From Mesocentrotus franciscanus (lineage: Eukaryota > Echinodermata > Echinoidea > Camarodonta > Strongylocentrotidae), in assembly GCA_037976565.1 (NCBI GenBank), contig CP137680.1, positions 25,369,403 to 25,433,402 of the forward strand: 64,000 bases of DNA, read 5' to 3'. The translations under genes were made by a program, and so were the position numbers. The notes below the pieces were generated by a model, which did no database searches, was not told the origin of the DNA, and saw nothing but the letters and a program-made list of their open reading frames with translations. This document shows, one piece after another, positions 54,868-64,000 of the stretch. Every line of letters begins with the position of its first letter. The first letter of the stretch is position 1.

Positions 54868-55397
54868 AGATACTTTGTCCCTTTTGCAGCCAACATCAAA
54901 TTCTGTAGAACTTTGCAGTAATTATGAATATGTTATGTATGTCCTATCTGTTAAATTTAAACTTGAGCAGTGTCCTAATATTCAAATTATGCAAGGAAAC
55001 CCGTTTACTTGCTAGACTTCACTGTCAGACACTATTGAGTGACTGACTGGCTTTTTCATCTTTGGTAATAACATACATAAAATGAGCTGTAAAGGGTACA
55101 TGAGCATTTGTCTACATCAATAACCCACTTCTTGTAATGGCCAAAATTAAACTGATTGAATCTTTGCGCAGCATAAAACGTACGACCATTCGGTACAATG
55201 GTCTGATAAATCAGACTATTACTTACTGGCTCTATAGCTCCTAAGTCGATTTGACAACTAATAGTCGTTATTTTCCCACTTAAAGACATTTTCAAGCCCC
55301 CCTTTTTTAAGGGAAGTTCTAAATTAGTGTTGTCTTTCAAATGCCGTTGGAATTTAACCTTTTCATTTTTTTGGCCTGCAAATGGGACATAGTACCT
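54868..55397. mobile_element. TTAA-flanked MITE, copy 3 (in LINE ORF1)
   Basis: 530 bp, TTAA at 54864-54867 and 55398-55401. Left end AGATACTTTGTCCC, right end inverted AGGTACTATGTCCC. It interrupts codon 11 of ORF1, and the frame matches if a single TTAA is assumed. It bears the longest version of the family's small ORF (55340-55056, minus). Confidence 0.93.
55056..55340 (-). CDS. Small ORF conserved among TTAA elements (94 codons here), function unknown
   Basis: The core starts with MSLSGKITTIS and includes SNSLI, IVPNGRTFY, AQRFNQFNFGHY, WVIDVDKCS and a Cys/Tyr-rich end (SSFYVCYYQR). The same reading frame is present in copy 1 (13902-14117, with a 24-bp in-frame deletion), in copy 4 (plus strand, about 62509-62742, one TAG) and in copy 2 (one-base loss). 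It is too short for a transposase and matches no domain I know. It could be a captured exon, a relic of an autonomous element's protein, or chance openness in a young family. See findings. Confidence 0.35.
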   Translation of the reverse strand: MKDNTNLELPLKKGGLKMSLSGKITTISCQIDLGAIEPVSNSLIYQTIVPNGRTFYAAQRFNQFNFGHYKKWVIDVDKCSCTLYSSFYVCYYQR

Positions 55398-56096
55398 TTA
55401 AAGGACCTACTAGAGGACGATGAACTACTGAATGCTCTCAATGGCTTAATAGCAAAGGCTGTAGATACCAAAATGCTTCAAATTCAAACCCAACTTGATA
55501 AACAAGATGGTATTATTTTTTATCTTCAATGTGATTTGGATAGAGCACGCAATGAAATCATTCGTACTACTAATTAGGAACTTGAGTCTTCTTTGAATAT
55601 GATCAAGAAACTTAATTTTGAACAAAATAAACAGGAGCAATACTCCCGGAGAAATTGTGTGAGAGTATATGGAGTGAAGGAATCTACAAAGGAGAATACT
55701 GATGCTCTCATCTGCCAAATTGCAAAGGAAAAACTTTCCATTGATCTCGAACCGAAGCACATTGACCGGAGTCATCGGGTTGGCAGGCAAAGAGAACCGG
55801 CAAAATCAGCGAGACCTGTACCACCGAGACCAATCATAGTTAAGTTGACAAGCTACAAATACCGGCATCTACTAATCATCAACAGAAAATCCCTCAAGCA
55901 TACCGGAATTGGAATTCAGGAGGACCTAACTGATTTCACTAGTAAACTGCTGGCTGATGCTAGACATCATGTGAAGGTAGATGCAGCATGGTCTTCCGAT
56001 GGCCGTATTTTTGTTATTCCGCGATCAAGCTCAGCGAAGAACCAGAACCAGAAGAACATTATAATATGTAAGGGAGATCTTGACCTTCTTCTTTGA

Positions 56097-57389
56097 TTTG
56101 ATACATATGTACTTTCTCTGATTCACCTTCATAAGTGTTCCTCAAATGTCTAGTATTGTTGTGAAACACCACTCTATATATTTGTGCTTTGAAAGTATAT
56201 ATTATGAAATATGATTCATTATCTGTTGATATCTATTATATTAAATAATTAAAGCAAAATAGATCTATACCTGAATGTATCTCTTTATACTTTACTTTAT
56301 ACTTTATCCCATGTGTATGAGTGACAAGTGAAGAGGAATAATTATATCAACTTGTTTAGCTCTTGTATACAATAAGTAATATCATGAATTCGGTGATATA
56401 TTTCTGCCACCTTTTTCTCTATCATCTTTGTTTTCTTCAGTGTGGAATAATCATTATAATGTTAAGTGCATAATTATGGAGAACAACATATCTTCACATT
56501 ATTTTGGTTATTTTTAGTTTGAAAGTATATACCATGGAATCTTATTTTGCTCTATATAGATCTATATACTGGATTATACACTAATTCTCAGAAAATCATA
56601 TATATGGATCTATATCCCAATATATCTTTTATACTTTATGCTGTGACCTTGATTATAGCTTGGATAAGAGTTCAGAGTAAAAACAATATAATTGTGAATT
56701 GAAAACAATTTCTTTTTGTGTTCATCAGTTTACATTTTTTTAAATAAATATTATCAGTGTCATCAATTTTATGGCATACTGCTCCATGTTCCTGTTGTTC
56801 ACATAATATTATATCATGGGTTTGATGACACAGATATCATAGGTTTGTTGACATTTGAGGATGTACTTCTTATGTTTTTATTCTTCTGTTTTCCTACTTC
56901 ATTGTTTTGGTTGTTATTGTTATTGTTGTTGTTTGGACCAAAATACTTTAAAAATACATAGTTTTCACCATTTATTCTGAATATGGTAATCCAATAATCC
57001 ATCATGACTTCTACTAGCTTATAACTTTCCAAAATATTATCTGGAAAAGGTATATATTTATTACTTTGTTGGAAAGTGTGATATACTTGACTTCTCTTGA
57101 TCATCCCAATCTTTCATCTTATCGCCTATACATATACAGGGGTGCATATAAGGTTTGTTGTTGTTTTGATTTGTTTATATTGTAATATTGTTATTGTTGT
57201 TTTTCTGTGGTAAATCATGATGTTTTACAAACATAGTAATACCTACATTACTTCTGAAATATTTAGTTATGACTATGCAATCCTCTGCTATAATACTGCT
57301 TCAAATCTTAATACAAATGCATATACTGTCTTTCATACTACCCTAAACCGTACTTACATGTATGGCACTGACGTGTGACCCTCTAGAAG
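56097..57389 (+). other. LINE inter-ORF segment
   Basis: About 1.3 kb of AT-rich DNA between ORF1 and ORF2 with no supported coding sequence. (GTT)n-like runs lie near 56905-56930 and 57150-57200. Confidence 0.5.
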
Positions 57390-60345
57390 ATGTCGATCCT
57401 GACTTGTATATATATATATAACTCTTCTGAGTCTTCATATTATCTACCTTCAGATTTTAATACAAAATTCTTATATGATTCATCTTTAAGTCTTATCCAT
57501 TTTAATGCCCGAAGTTTACTAAAGAATTTTGAACATATTTCTCAATTTATGTCGATGGTTAATCTTTCCTTTTCTTTTATAGCAGTTTCTGAAACTTGGA
57601 TAAACGAGGTAACCTTAATTAATTTCAATCTAGATGATTATATTTTTTTGAATGTAAACCTGATATATGGGCGAGGTGGTGGTGTTGCGCTATTTGTGAA
57701 AAAAGACATACTTTATACTGTAAGGACAGATATCGTTTATAATCAAGAAACCAGTTTAACATGTGAATATTTGTTCATTGACTTTTTAGATAAAAACCGT
57801 AAGAGGTCTACTGTTGCAGTCATTTATAGAAAGCCGGGATCAAATCATGAAATATTCCTTGAATTTTACAACAATGTTATTAACAAATTAAGTAATGAAC
57901 ATAGGCATATTTATATAACTGGAGATTTTAATATTGACTTATTTAAAGATGATGATACTGTTAATGAATTCTTTCGGCTTAACTCTGTACTTGGTATATT
58001 CCCGTTATAAAAACCCCAACTCGTATTATATCAAGCAGTGCTACACTTATTGATAATGTATTGACGAATGTCTTTGACTCAGATTTTGACTCAGGTAGTC
58101 TATGTTCAGATGTTAGTGACCACTTACCCATTTTTCTAGTCTCTAAAAGCTCTAATACTAATACTCATCAACCTAACTCAATTCGTTTTACTCGTAAATA
58201 CTCAGATGATAAATATAAGAAATTTTCAATATGATCTTTATAATGAAGAGTGGGCTAATCTTTATAATATGCTAATGCTAATGACGCGTATTCCTTTTTT
58301 ATTAACCGTTTTACTCAATTGTTTGACAAAAATTTTCCTTTGTCAAAAAACAAACAAACTAAAAGAGGTATGAAAAAACCTTGGATAACAAAGTATTTAT
58401 TAAGATGCATAAATAAGAAAATCGTTATTTTAAACACTTTCTCCAAAACAATACATTGGATAATGAAAGATAATACAAAAAATATAGAAATAAATTGAAT
58501 AATCTGTTAAAGCATGCCAAAAAAATCATATTTTTCTAACAGTTTAAAGTTATATAAAGATAATACTAAAAAGACTTGGTCAGTTATAAACTCATTACTA
58601 AGTAAGCCTAAAAAATCTTTACCTGAATACTTTTTTAATGGAACTAAGAAAGTTTGTGATCCACAACATATAGCAACTGAATTTAATCAACATTTTATAA
58701 ACTGTTGTAGACGGATAACCACATCAATGGTTAGTTCTCCTAACGATACTTCTTTTAAGGATCACCTGACTGGTTTTATCAACAATTCTATTTTTTTTTA
58801 ATCCTATAACAGAAAATGAAGTTATACAGATTAGTAATTCACTACACAACAGTAAGTCTGTTGGATTTGATAATCTTAGTACTAACTTAATGAAAAAAAA
58901 AATATTTTATATTGTACAGCCAGTAGTATTTATATTTAATCTCTCTATTTCTACAGGCTTAGTCCCAGATAAACTAAAATGGCTAAAATAACCCCTGTAT
59001 TTAAAAAAGATGACCCTCATAAATTTGATAATTATAGGCCCATATCTATTCTGCCGTCTGTATCAAAGTTGTTAGAAAAATGTATCTATAACCGATTATA
59101 TTCATTTTGTTTTAATAACAAAATTCTCACAGATTCACAATATGGCTTTAGGAAAAATCACTCTACTACACATGCTTTAATAGAATTACAAGATAAAGTT
59201 TTGTCAGCAATTCATACCAATAAATTTTGCATTGGAATTTTCATGGACCTTTCTAAAGCTTTTGATATTGTTGATCACAGAATACTTTTGTCAAAATTAG
59301 AACACTATGGGATTAGGGGCTTACCACTATCTTGGTTTGAAAGTTATCTTTCTAATAGATCTCAATATGTAGTTTATAAGAACAATTCCTCAAATTTTTC
59401 TCCTATTACACATGGTGTACCACAAGGTTCTATCCTAGGTCCTCTACTGTTTTTAATTTACATTAATGATCTCACACATTCTTCTGACAAATTTAATTAC
59501 ATTATGTACGCTGACGATACCACTTTAATTTACACCCAACCTAACACTCATAACTTACAAAATAACATCAATACTGAATTAGACAAAGTAACAAGATGGT
59601 TCAAATCAAATAGATTGTTGATAAATCCTAGTAAAACAAATTACATTACTTTCTTCCTTAGGCAATCAAATTCCACTTATTTGCTTGATAATTTGTTTAT
59701 AAAAATAGATGAGGTTCCATTAAATAAGGTTAAAAGTGTTAATTTTCTTGGTGTTAATATTGATTATAATATGCAACGGGACACTCATGTAAATAAAGTC
59801 ACTCAAAAGGTATCTAAATGTATTGGTATATTATATAGATTAAAAGACTCGCTCCCACCTTCAGCATTAATACTACTTTATAATTCATTCATGCTCTCAT
59901 ATTTAAATTATTATGTTGCTGTTTGGGGTAATTAAAGTCGAACTAAATTAGATAAATTATTTAAACTGCAAAAAAAGCCCTTCGCATATGCCTGGGATGT
60001 CATTATCATGCCCATTCTGCCCCACTGTTTAGAAAATTGAAATCTCTTAATATTTTTGATTTGTACTATTACTCCATTGCCCTCCTTGGCTTCTTTTAAT
60101 ATAAAAATAAATTACCTGTTAATATTTTTCAGATGTTCACTCTTAATTACCAGATACATAATTACAAAACCTGTTTTAAGGATTCTTTTCACGTATGGCC
60201 AGTGAAAACAAATAAGATCATGAAATCAGTACGACATAATTTCCCTGTGATTTGAAACTCCATTCCCAAAGATATCTCTGAATGCAAGTCAGTTAATTCT
60301 TTCAAAAAAAAGTTGAAGCAGAGCCTTTATCTCAAATATGTATAG
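57390..60345 (+). pseudogene. LINE ORF2: APE endonuclease and reverse transcriptase (CR1/L2-like)
   Basis: Endonuclease: H-F-N-A-R-S-L, I-A-V-S-E-T-W-I (catalytic Glu), GRGGGVALFVK, Y-R-K-P-G, G-D-F-N-I-D and, after a one-base shift near 58005, a V-S-D-H-L-P motif at about 58110. Linker with K-K-T-W-S-V-I-N at 58514-58801. Then frame changes near 58800 and 58978 lead to the RT (58979-59935): K-I-T-P-V-F-K-K-D, NYRPISILP, Q-Y-G-F-R, G-I-F-M-D-L-S-K-A-F-D, HGVPQGSILGPLLFLIYIND, Y-A-D-D-T, NPSKT, NFLGV, then a stop in the LDYxxxVWG region. Readable C-terminal sequence continues through LFKLQKK...FKKKLKQSLYLKYV to about 60345. Four or five lesions; otherwise complete. Confidence 0.92.
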
Positions 60346-60611
60346 TTATTTATCTTTTGTTTATATTTGTGTTATATGTTTTTCTTATTTTAATTTTTGT
60401 ATTAATATGTTTTTTTTTTGTTTTTTTTTGTTGTTTTTGTTTGTTATCTTTGCTTTACATTATGCTATGAATGCTTTGGGAACTACGCTTGTACAAGGCC
60501 TATGGGCTTTATTTATGTAGTTCCCCATTTCATTTTCTAAATATATTTTGTATCTTTTGTATCAATGTAATTTTTAACCGAGAATGAAATAAATGAGAAT
60601 TGAATTGAATT

Positions 60612-60846
60612 GAAATATTGAATTTTATCAAAAAAGATTAGTTTCCATATATCGAAATCGGAGAAGTGCATTTTTTAATAACTTTCCAGGAATTTGCTTA
60701 TGTACAAAGACAATATCCTGTGCAAGGGAGAGGTTTATGTATCTTTTCAATAAAAAGTTATAGCAATCCAAAGTTATTGATTTGATTTCCACAAAAACAA
60801 CATTTTTGCCCACATGTGTATTAACTGTATGCATATACGTGCATTA
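60612..60846 (+). repeat. Repeat AB, copy 1, part B
   Basis: Near-identical to 62162-62398 (TTGAATTTTATCAAAAAAGA, CATATATCGAAATCGGAGAA, GTGCATTAGTGTATTAA). Here the TTAA at its end (60841-60844 region) is unoccupied and continues GGACCTG, whereas copy 2 has the MITE there. Confidence 0.92.
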
Positions 60847-61832
60847 GTGTATTAAGGACCTGTTCGGTGTGTTTACATCGAGCTTTAAAGATAACTTTTA
60901 ACTAAAATACCTTCATCCTGATATCAATTTCAATGAGTGATGTGGTGTGTAAAATATAAATTTTGAGCCAAAAAGGTGATTATTGTAGATATTCCTCTGA
61001 TTTTGGCCAGTATCTCGGTATATTAACTGGACAAATATGATTAGACATTTAGTAGTGCAGAAAGTTCAAAGGATTTGGAGCGCTGAGTGCAATTGATAAG
61101 TTCTTCTTCTGTACTCTGGGATTTTCAGGAAATGTGGACATTGGCAGTTGCCTCCCCTCCCCACCCCCACCCGCCCCCTTCCAGCCGCTTGTCATAATCT
61201 TGCCCGTGACCAAGACAAGTTAGTGCATTGATCAACATGAATATGATATAATATCGCCATGTTTGGTTTAATGGTGTATTTTGCCTGACTACTAACAAAA
61301 CATGTGTAAGCTTGTAAGCAACCAATACTCCGCATAATTCCTATTGTGATTAGATTAGAATGACATAAACTTTTCTCATGATATAGTTTCGGCTAGGTAT
61401 GCAAAGTTATTTTTTCTCTCGATTACAAGTAATTCGGTACACAAATCGAAGGAACATTATGAAACTACTTGATTCGATTGAATTTCAGTTTTAGTCTTTG
61501 TGTGTTTCAAATAGGAAGTTCCACAACAACAATTGAGATCGATTTGAAATCTTTTTTGTTTAGCCATGAATAACTTAAAATCGTTACTAACTCCTTGAAC
61601 TTCTAAGGATCTCACGATTTGATGATTGGAAAATGTCATTAGGTACCAGCTTATAATTTTGGTAACACATCACCGTCTACATTAGAGTTCTATCATGCCC
61701 GTTGCATAAATCATATGGTCTCATTTTCTTTGTAAATTATACTTTTGTATGCGTTTGTTGGAAAATGATACATTCCCAAATTTACAGTTAGGCAAAAAAA
61801 GATGCTTATTTAATAGAAGCCTTCATGTCAGG
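60847..61832. other. Gene-free stretch
   Basis: AT-rich; a C-rich run lies at 61147-61180. No supported gene. Confidence 0.5.
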
Positions 61833-62398
61833 GATGTCAACCTAGCTGGAAAGGAAACCAATTTTCATGTGCACAGATGTAAAGATCGCATAGCTCCATA
61901 TAACAAATTGACCGTCTGGCATGTTCTAAGTGGTGGGTGTGGCCAGGGGGCGGCCCCCGCCCCCAAAAGCGGCCCTTTTGACGACAAAATAGTATTTTGT
62001 AAATAATATTTTAAGAAAACCTTGAACCACCATGAGTTTGGTGTCATATGAAAGAAAATTAAATTATCAACATTTTGATATCTATTTCAACGAAATTAGG
62101 ATTAATTAACATCGCAAAATTAAGTAAAAAACATGATTTTGGGTGATTGTTTTCGAAATATTGAATTTTATCAAAAAAGATTAGTTTCCATATATCGAAA
62201 TCGGAGAAGTGCATTTTTTAATAACTTTCCAGGAATTTGCTTATGTACAAAGACAATATCCTGTGCAAGGGAGAGGTTTATATATCTTTTCAATAAAAAG
62301 TTATAGCAATCCAAAGTTATTGATTTGATTTCCACAAAAACAACATTTTTGCCCACATGTGTATTAACTGTATGCATATACGTGCATTAGTGTATTAA
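61833..62398 (+). repeat. Repeat AB, copy 2 (uninterrupted by LINE)
   Basis: A and B are contiguous with one GAAATA at the join, serving as the empty site for the LINE at 54410-60611. It ends at TTAA (62395-62398), where MITE copy 4 begins. Confidence 0.92.
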
Positions 62399-62841
62399 AG
62401 GTACTATGTCCATTTGCAGGCCCCAAAAATGAAAAGGTTAAATTCCAATGGCATTTGAAAGACAATACTAATATAGAACTTCCCTAAAAAAAGGGGGGGG
62501 GCTTGAAAATGTCTTTAAGTGGGAAAATAACGACTATTAGTTGTCGAATCGACTTAGGAGATATAGAGCCAGGAAGTAATAGTCTGATTTTTCAGACCAT
62601 TGTACCGAATGGTCGTACGTTTTATGCTGCGCAAAGATTCAATCAATTTAATTTTGGCCATTACTAGAAGTGGGTTATTGATGTAGACAAATTCTCAGGT
62701 ACCCTTTACAGCTCATTTTATGTATGTTATTACCAAAGATGAAAAAAAGCCAGTCAGTCACTCAATAGTGTCTGACAGTGAAGTCTAGCAAGTAAACTGG
62801 TTTCCTTGCATAATTAGGAATTGAATATTAGGACACTGCTC
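62399..62841. mobile_element. TTAA-flanked MITE, copy 4, inverted and truncated
   Basis: Starts AGGTACTATGTCC after TTAA and runs in the opposite orientation to the other copies. It is collinear to about 62841 (GGACACTGCTC), then diverges, so ~90 bp and the second terminal repeat are missing. The small ORF is on the plus strand here with one internal TAG. Confidence 0.9.
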
Positions 62842-64000
62842 CCGTACTATAAGCTTCATTACGACATATGCGCTGAAGTCTGACTGTTTAAATGTATTGT
62901 ATAATAGCCATTTACTTACCCTGTAATTAAGAAACCTTCTCAAGAAAGAAAAGCATAAAAGTATTTGCAAGAATCCTACAACCTATTTGGCCAGGAAAAA
63001 ATTCGTTGAGTATCTCATTTCAACAGGCGGTCCATAATTGGGGCATTGAAGCCAGAAAATATTGTTTGTTGTGATCCTTAAAATATCTAAAAGTGGGAGA
63101 TCTCGAAATTAGTACGAATGCAGGAAACAATATCCAGCATCGATCGCTAAATTGTGAGTATTCTTCATATATTTGTGGTGGCCAAACGAGTCTCCTTGTT
63201 TTTAACAGATCCACTCTGTTATGCAGGCATATCCAGTTTAAATACACGTATGAGGAACATTCCTTGTTTGTCAAAATAAAATAAATGACAGTACTTTAGA
63301 AGCCGGTACGTATCTCTAAAGATCACTGGACTGGACTTTCAGAAGCGTCGATCATAAAATTTGATATGAATTGCAAGTTAGATGCCTTCACAGTTTGTAT
63401 ATATAACGGCAAAACATCGGTCAAAACCTTATCAAATTGCTCCATAAATCAGAAACTGTGACGTTAGGCGAAAATGTTGCCTTGGTATACGTCAAATATA
63501 TGCTCGATCGTATAAGGAGGATGTTACAGAACGTATACAATCGCTTCTTTCCGAAGGAAGTGGTATTTCCACCGTGACAAACAAATCATAAACTTGACTG
63601 TCTAGGCCAGATGTGGACAGTAAATCATGATAAAATCTCAGAGTTCCGCGGTGAACAAATGCAGAGCGACCTTTACTGTGTCTCTTGCCTTTCTGCGAAG
63701 TAGACGATTATGGGATGCACTCAGCGTGTTGCGATAGCAACGCCGCAGGGGGTGTTGGGAAAAGGAGCGATGGAAAAGAGTGACTGTAGTTGCATCCCCA
63801 ATGGTGTTTAAATGCATGTGAATGTAGCCTCAGCCATTTTGTGAATGTGTTGAGGGTGGATTTCTTTTCGGTACAAAACATTGTCGGCATTTATTTTTCG
63901 TCCGACCCTTACCCTATTCCCAGGCGCGGATACACGAGATTTGGGTCGTTTTCAGGTCGGAACTAGCCCTTATTCGTGTTTTAGGCCGATGATCGCTCTA
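62842..64000. other. Gene-free stretch to window end
   Basis: No supported gene. The ORFs at 62785-62970, 63020-63274 (minus) and 63093-63284 (plus) lack recognised motifs. Weak CpG enrichment near 63700-63760 and at the very end could be a regulatory region of a gene outside the window. Confidence 0.45.

Larger units (their letters stand above)
54837..56096 (+). pseudogene. LINE ORF1 (RNA-binding protein), split by the MITE
   Basis: ATG at 54837 gives MGTRQKKQLL up to the TTAA at 54864-54867. The frame resumes at 55402 after the element and continues without shift. An N-terminal acidic/Leu-rich segment and probable coiled coil (to about 55640) is broken by one in-frame TAG at 55575-55577. 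Downstream: N-C-V-R-V-Y-G-V-K-E, an I-D-R-S-H-R-V-G-R motif, PPRPIIVKL and a R-H-L-L...KSLKHTGIGIQEDL segment. This is the RRM and C-terminal domain arrangement of LINE ORF1 nucleic-acid chaperones. Stop at 56094-56096. Lesions: the MITE and one nonsense codon. Confidence 0.85.
54410..60611 (+). mobile_element. Near full-length two-ORF LINE with 6-bp target duplication
   Basis: 6202 bp between GAAATA duplications (54404-54409 and 60612-60617). The uninterrupted target is seen at 61833-62398, where A and B are contiguous through a single GAAATA. Order: 5' UTR, ORF1 (from 54837), MITE copy 3, rest of ORF1, a 1.3-kb inter-ORF segment, ORF2 (from about 57390), 3' UTR, and a tail of AATTG repeats ending at 60611. 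Without the MITE the LINE is about 5.67 kb, a normal full length. Confidence 0.9.

Overview
The window looks like nuclear DNA of a marine deuterostome invertebrate, most likely an echinoderm and possibly a sea urchin. This is inferred from the overall texture: AT-rich, full of inverted repeats, with frequent AGGCCTA/AGATCT-type words, tRNA-derived SINEs with (ATT)n tails, several non-LTR retrotransposon lineages, and an intron-bearing class A GPCR. Species was not determined. Nothing supports bacterial, organellar or viral origin: there are no operons, phage genes or CRISPR array, and there is a canonical GT-AG intron.

The only host gene I can support well is a class A (rhodopsin-like) GPCR on the minus strand, 20178-26051. 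Exon 1 (25838-26051) holds the N-terminus and TM1; exon 2 (20178-21181) holds TM2-TM7 and the tail. They are separated by a 4656-bp phase-1 intron. Joined, they give 405 residues with N1.50-to-D2.50 spacing of 28, as in rhodopsin. The intron carries a satellite fragment and an old degenerate repeat. Two weaker coding candidates are a two-exon 63-residue ORF (27739-28464) and a Cys-motif exon near 49614-49800.

Most of the rest is mobile or repetitive DNA. 1.3-2.9 kb: 3' end of a LINE (minus). 3.2-3.8 kb: Myb/SANT-type DNA-binding ORF and palindromic repeats. 4.2-9.4 kb: two arrays of a ~110-bp satellite, hairpins, a GC-rich island and a Harbinger-like MITE. 10.2-13.7 kb: a palindromic minisatellite hosting a fold-back element, then a reverse-transcriptase pseudogene bracketed by 160-bp direct repeats. 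13.7-15.9 kb: a TTAA-flanked MITE carrying a SINE, a long hairpin and another SINE. 16.5-19.9 kb: minisatellites and a TA-flanked 1.05-kb element. 26.3-32.7 kb: fold-back repeats and palindromes.

32.7-44.4 kb is a two-ORF LINE (L1/Tx1-like, minus) opened by later insertions: a TTAA MITE in the endonuclease, a 3.8-kb inverted-repeat element between endonuclease linker and RT (itself holding a LINE 3' fragment), and, between ORF1 and ORF2, a SINE, a 139-bp MITE and a ~400-bp tandem repeat. 45.1-48.6 kb holds an RT scrap and a CR1/Jockey-like LINE (minus). 54.4-60.6 kb is an almost full-length plus-strand LINE with a 6-bp target duplication, inserted in a repeat whose uninterrupted copy lies at 61.8-62.4 kb. 

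The repeats give an insertion history. The same ~530-bp TTAA element occurs four times (13.7, 39.5, 54.9, 62.4 kb). In two copies, conceptual removal to a single TTAA restores the reading frame of the LINE it interrupts. It carries a short ORF recognisable in all four copies, which is the most unexpected coding signal among the repeats.
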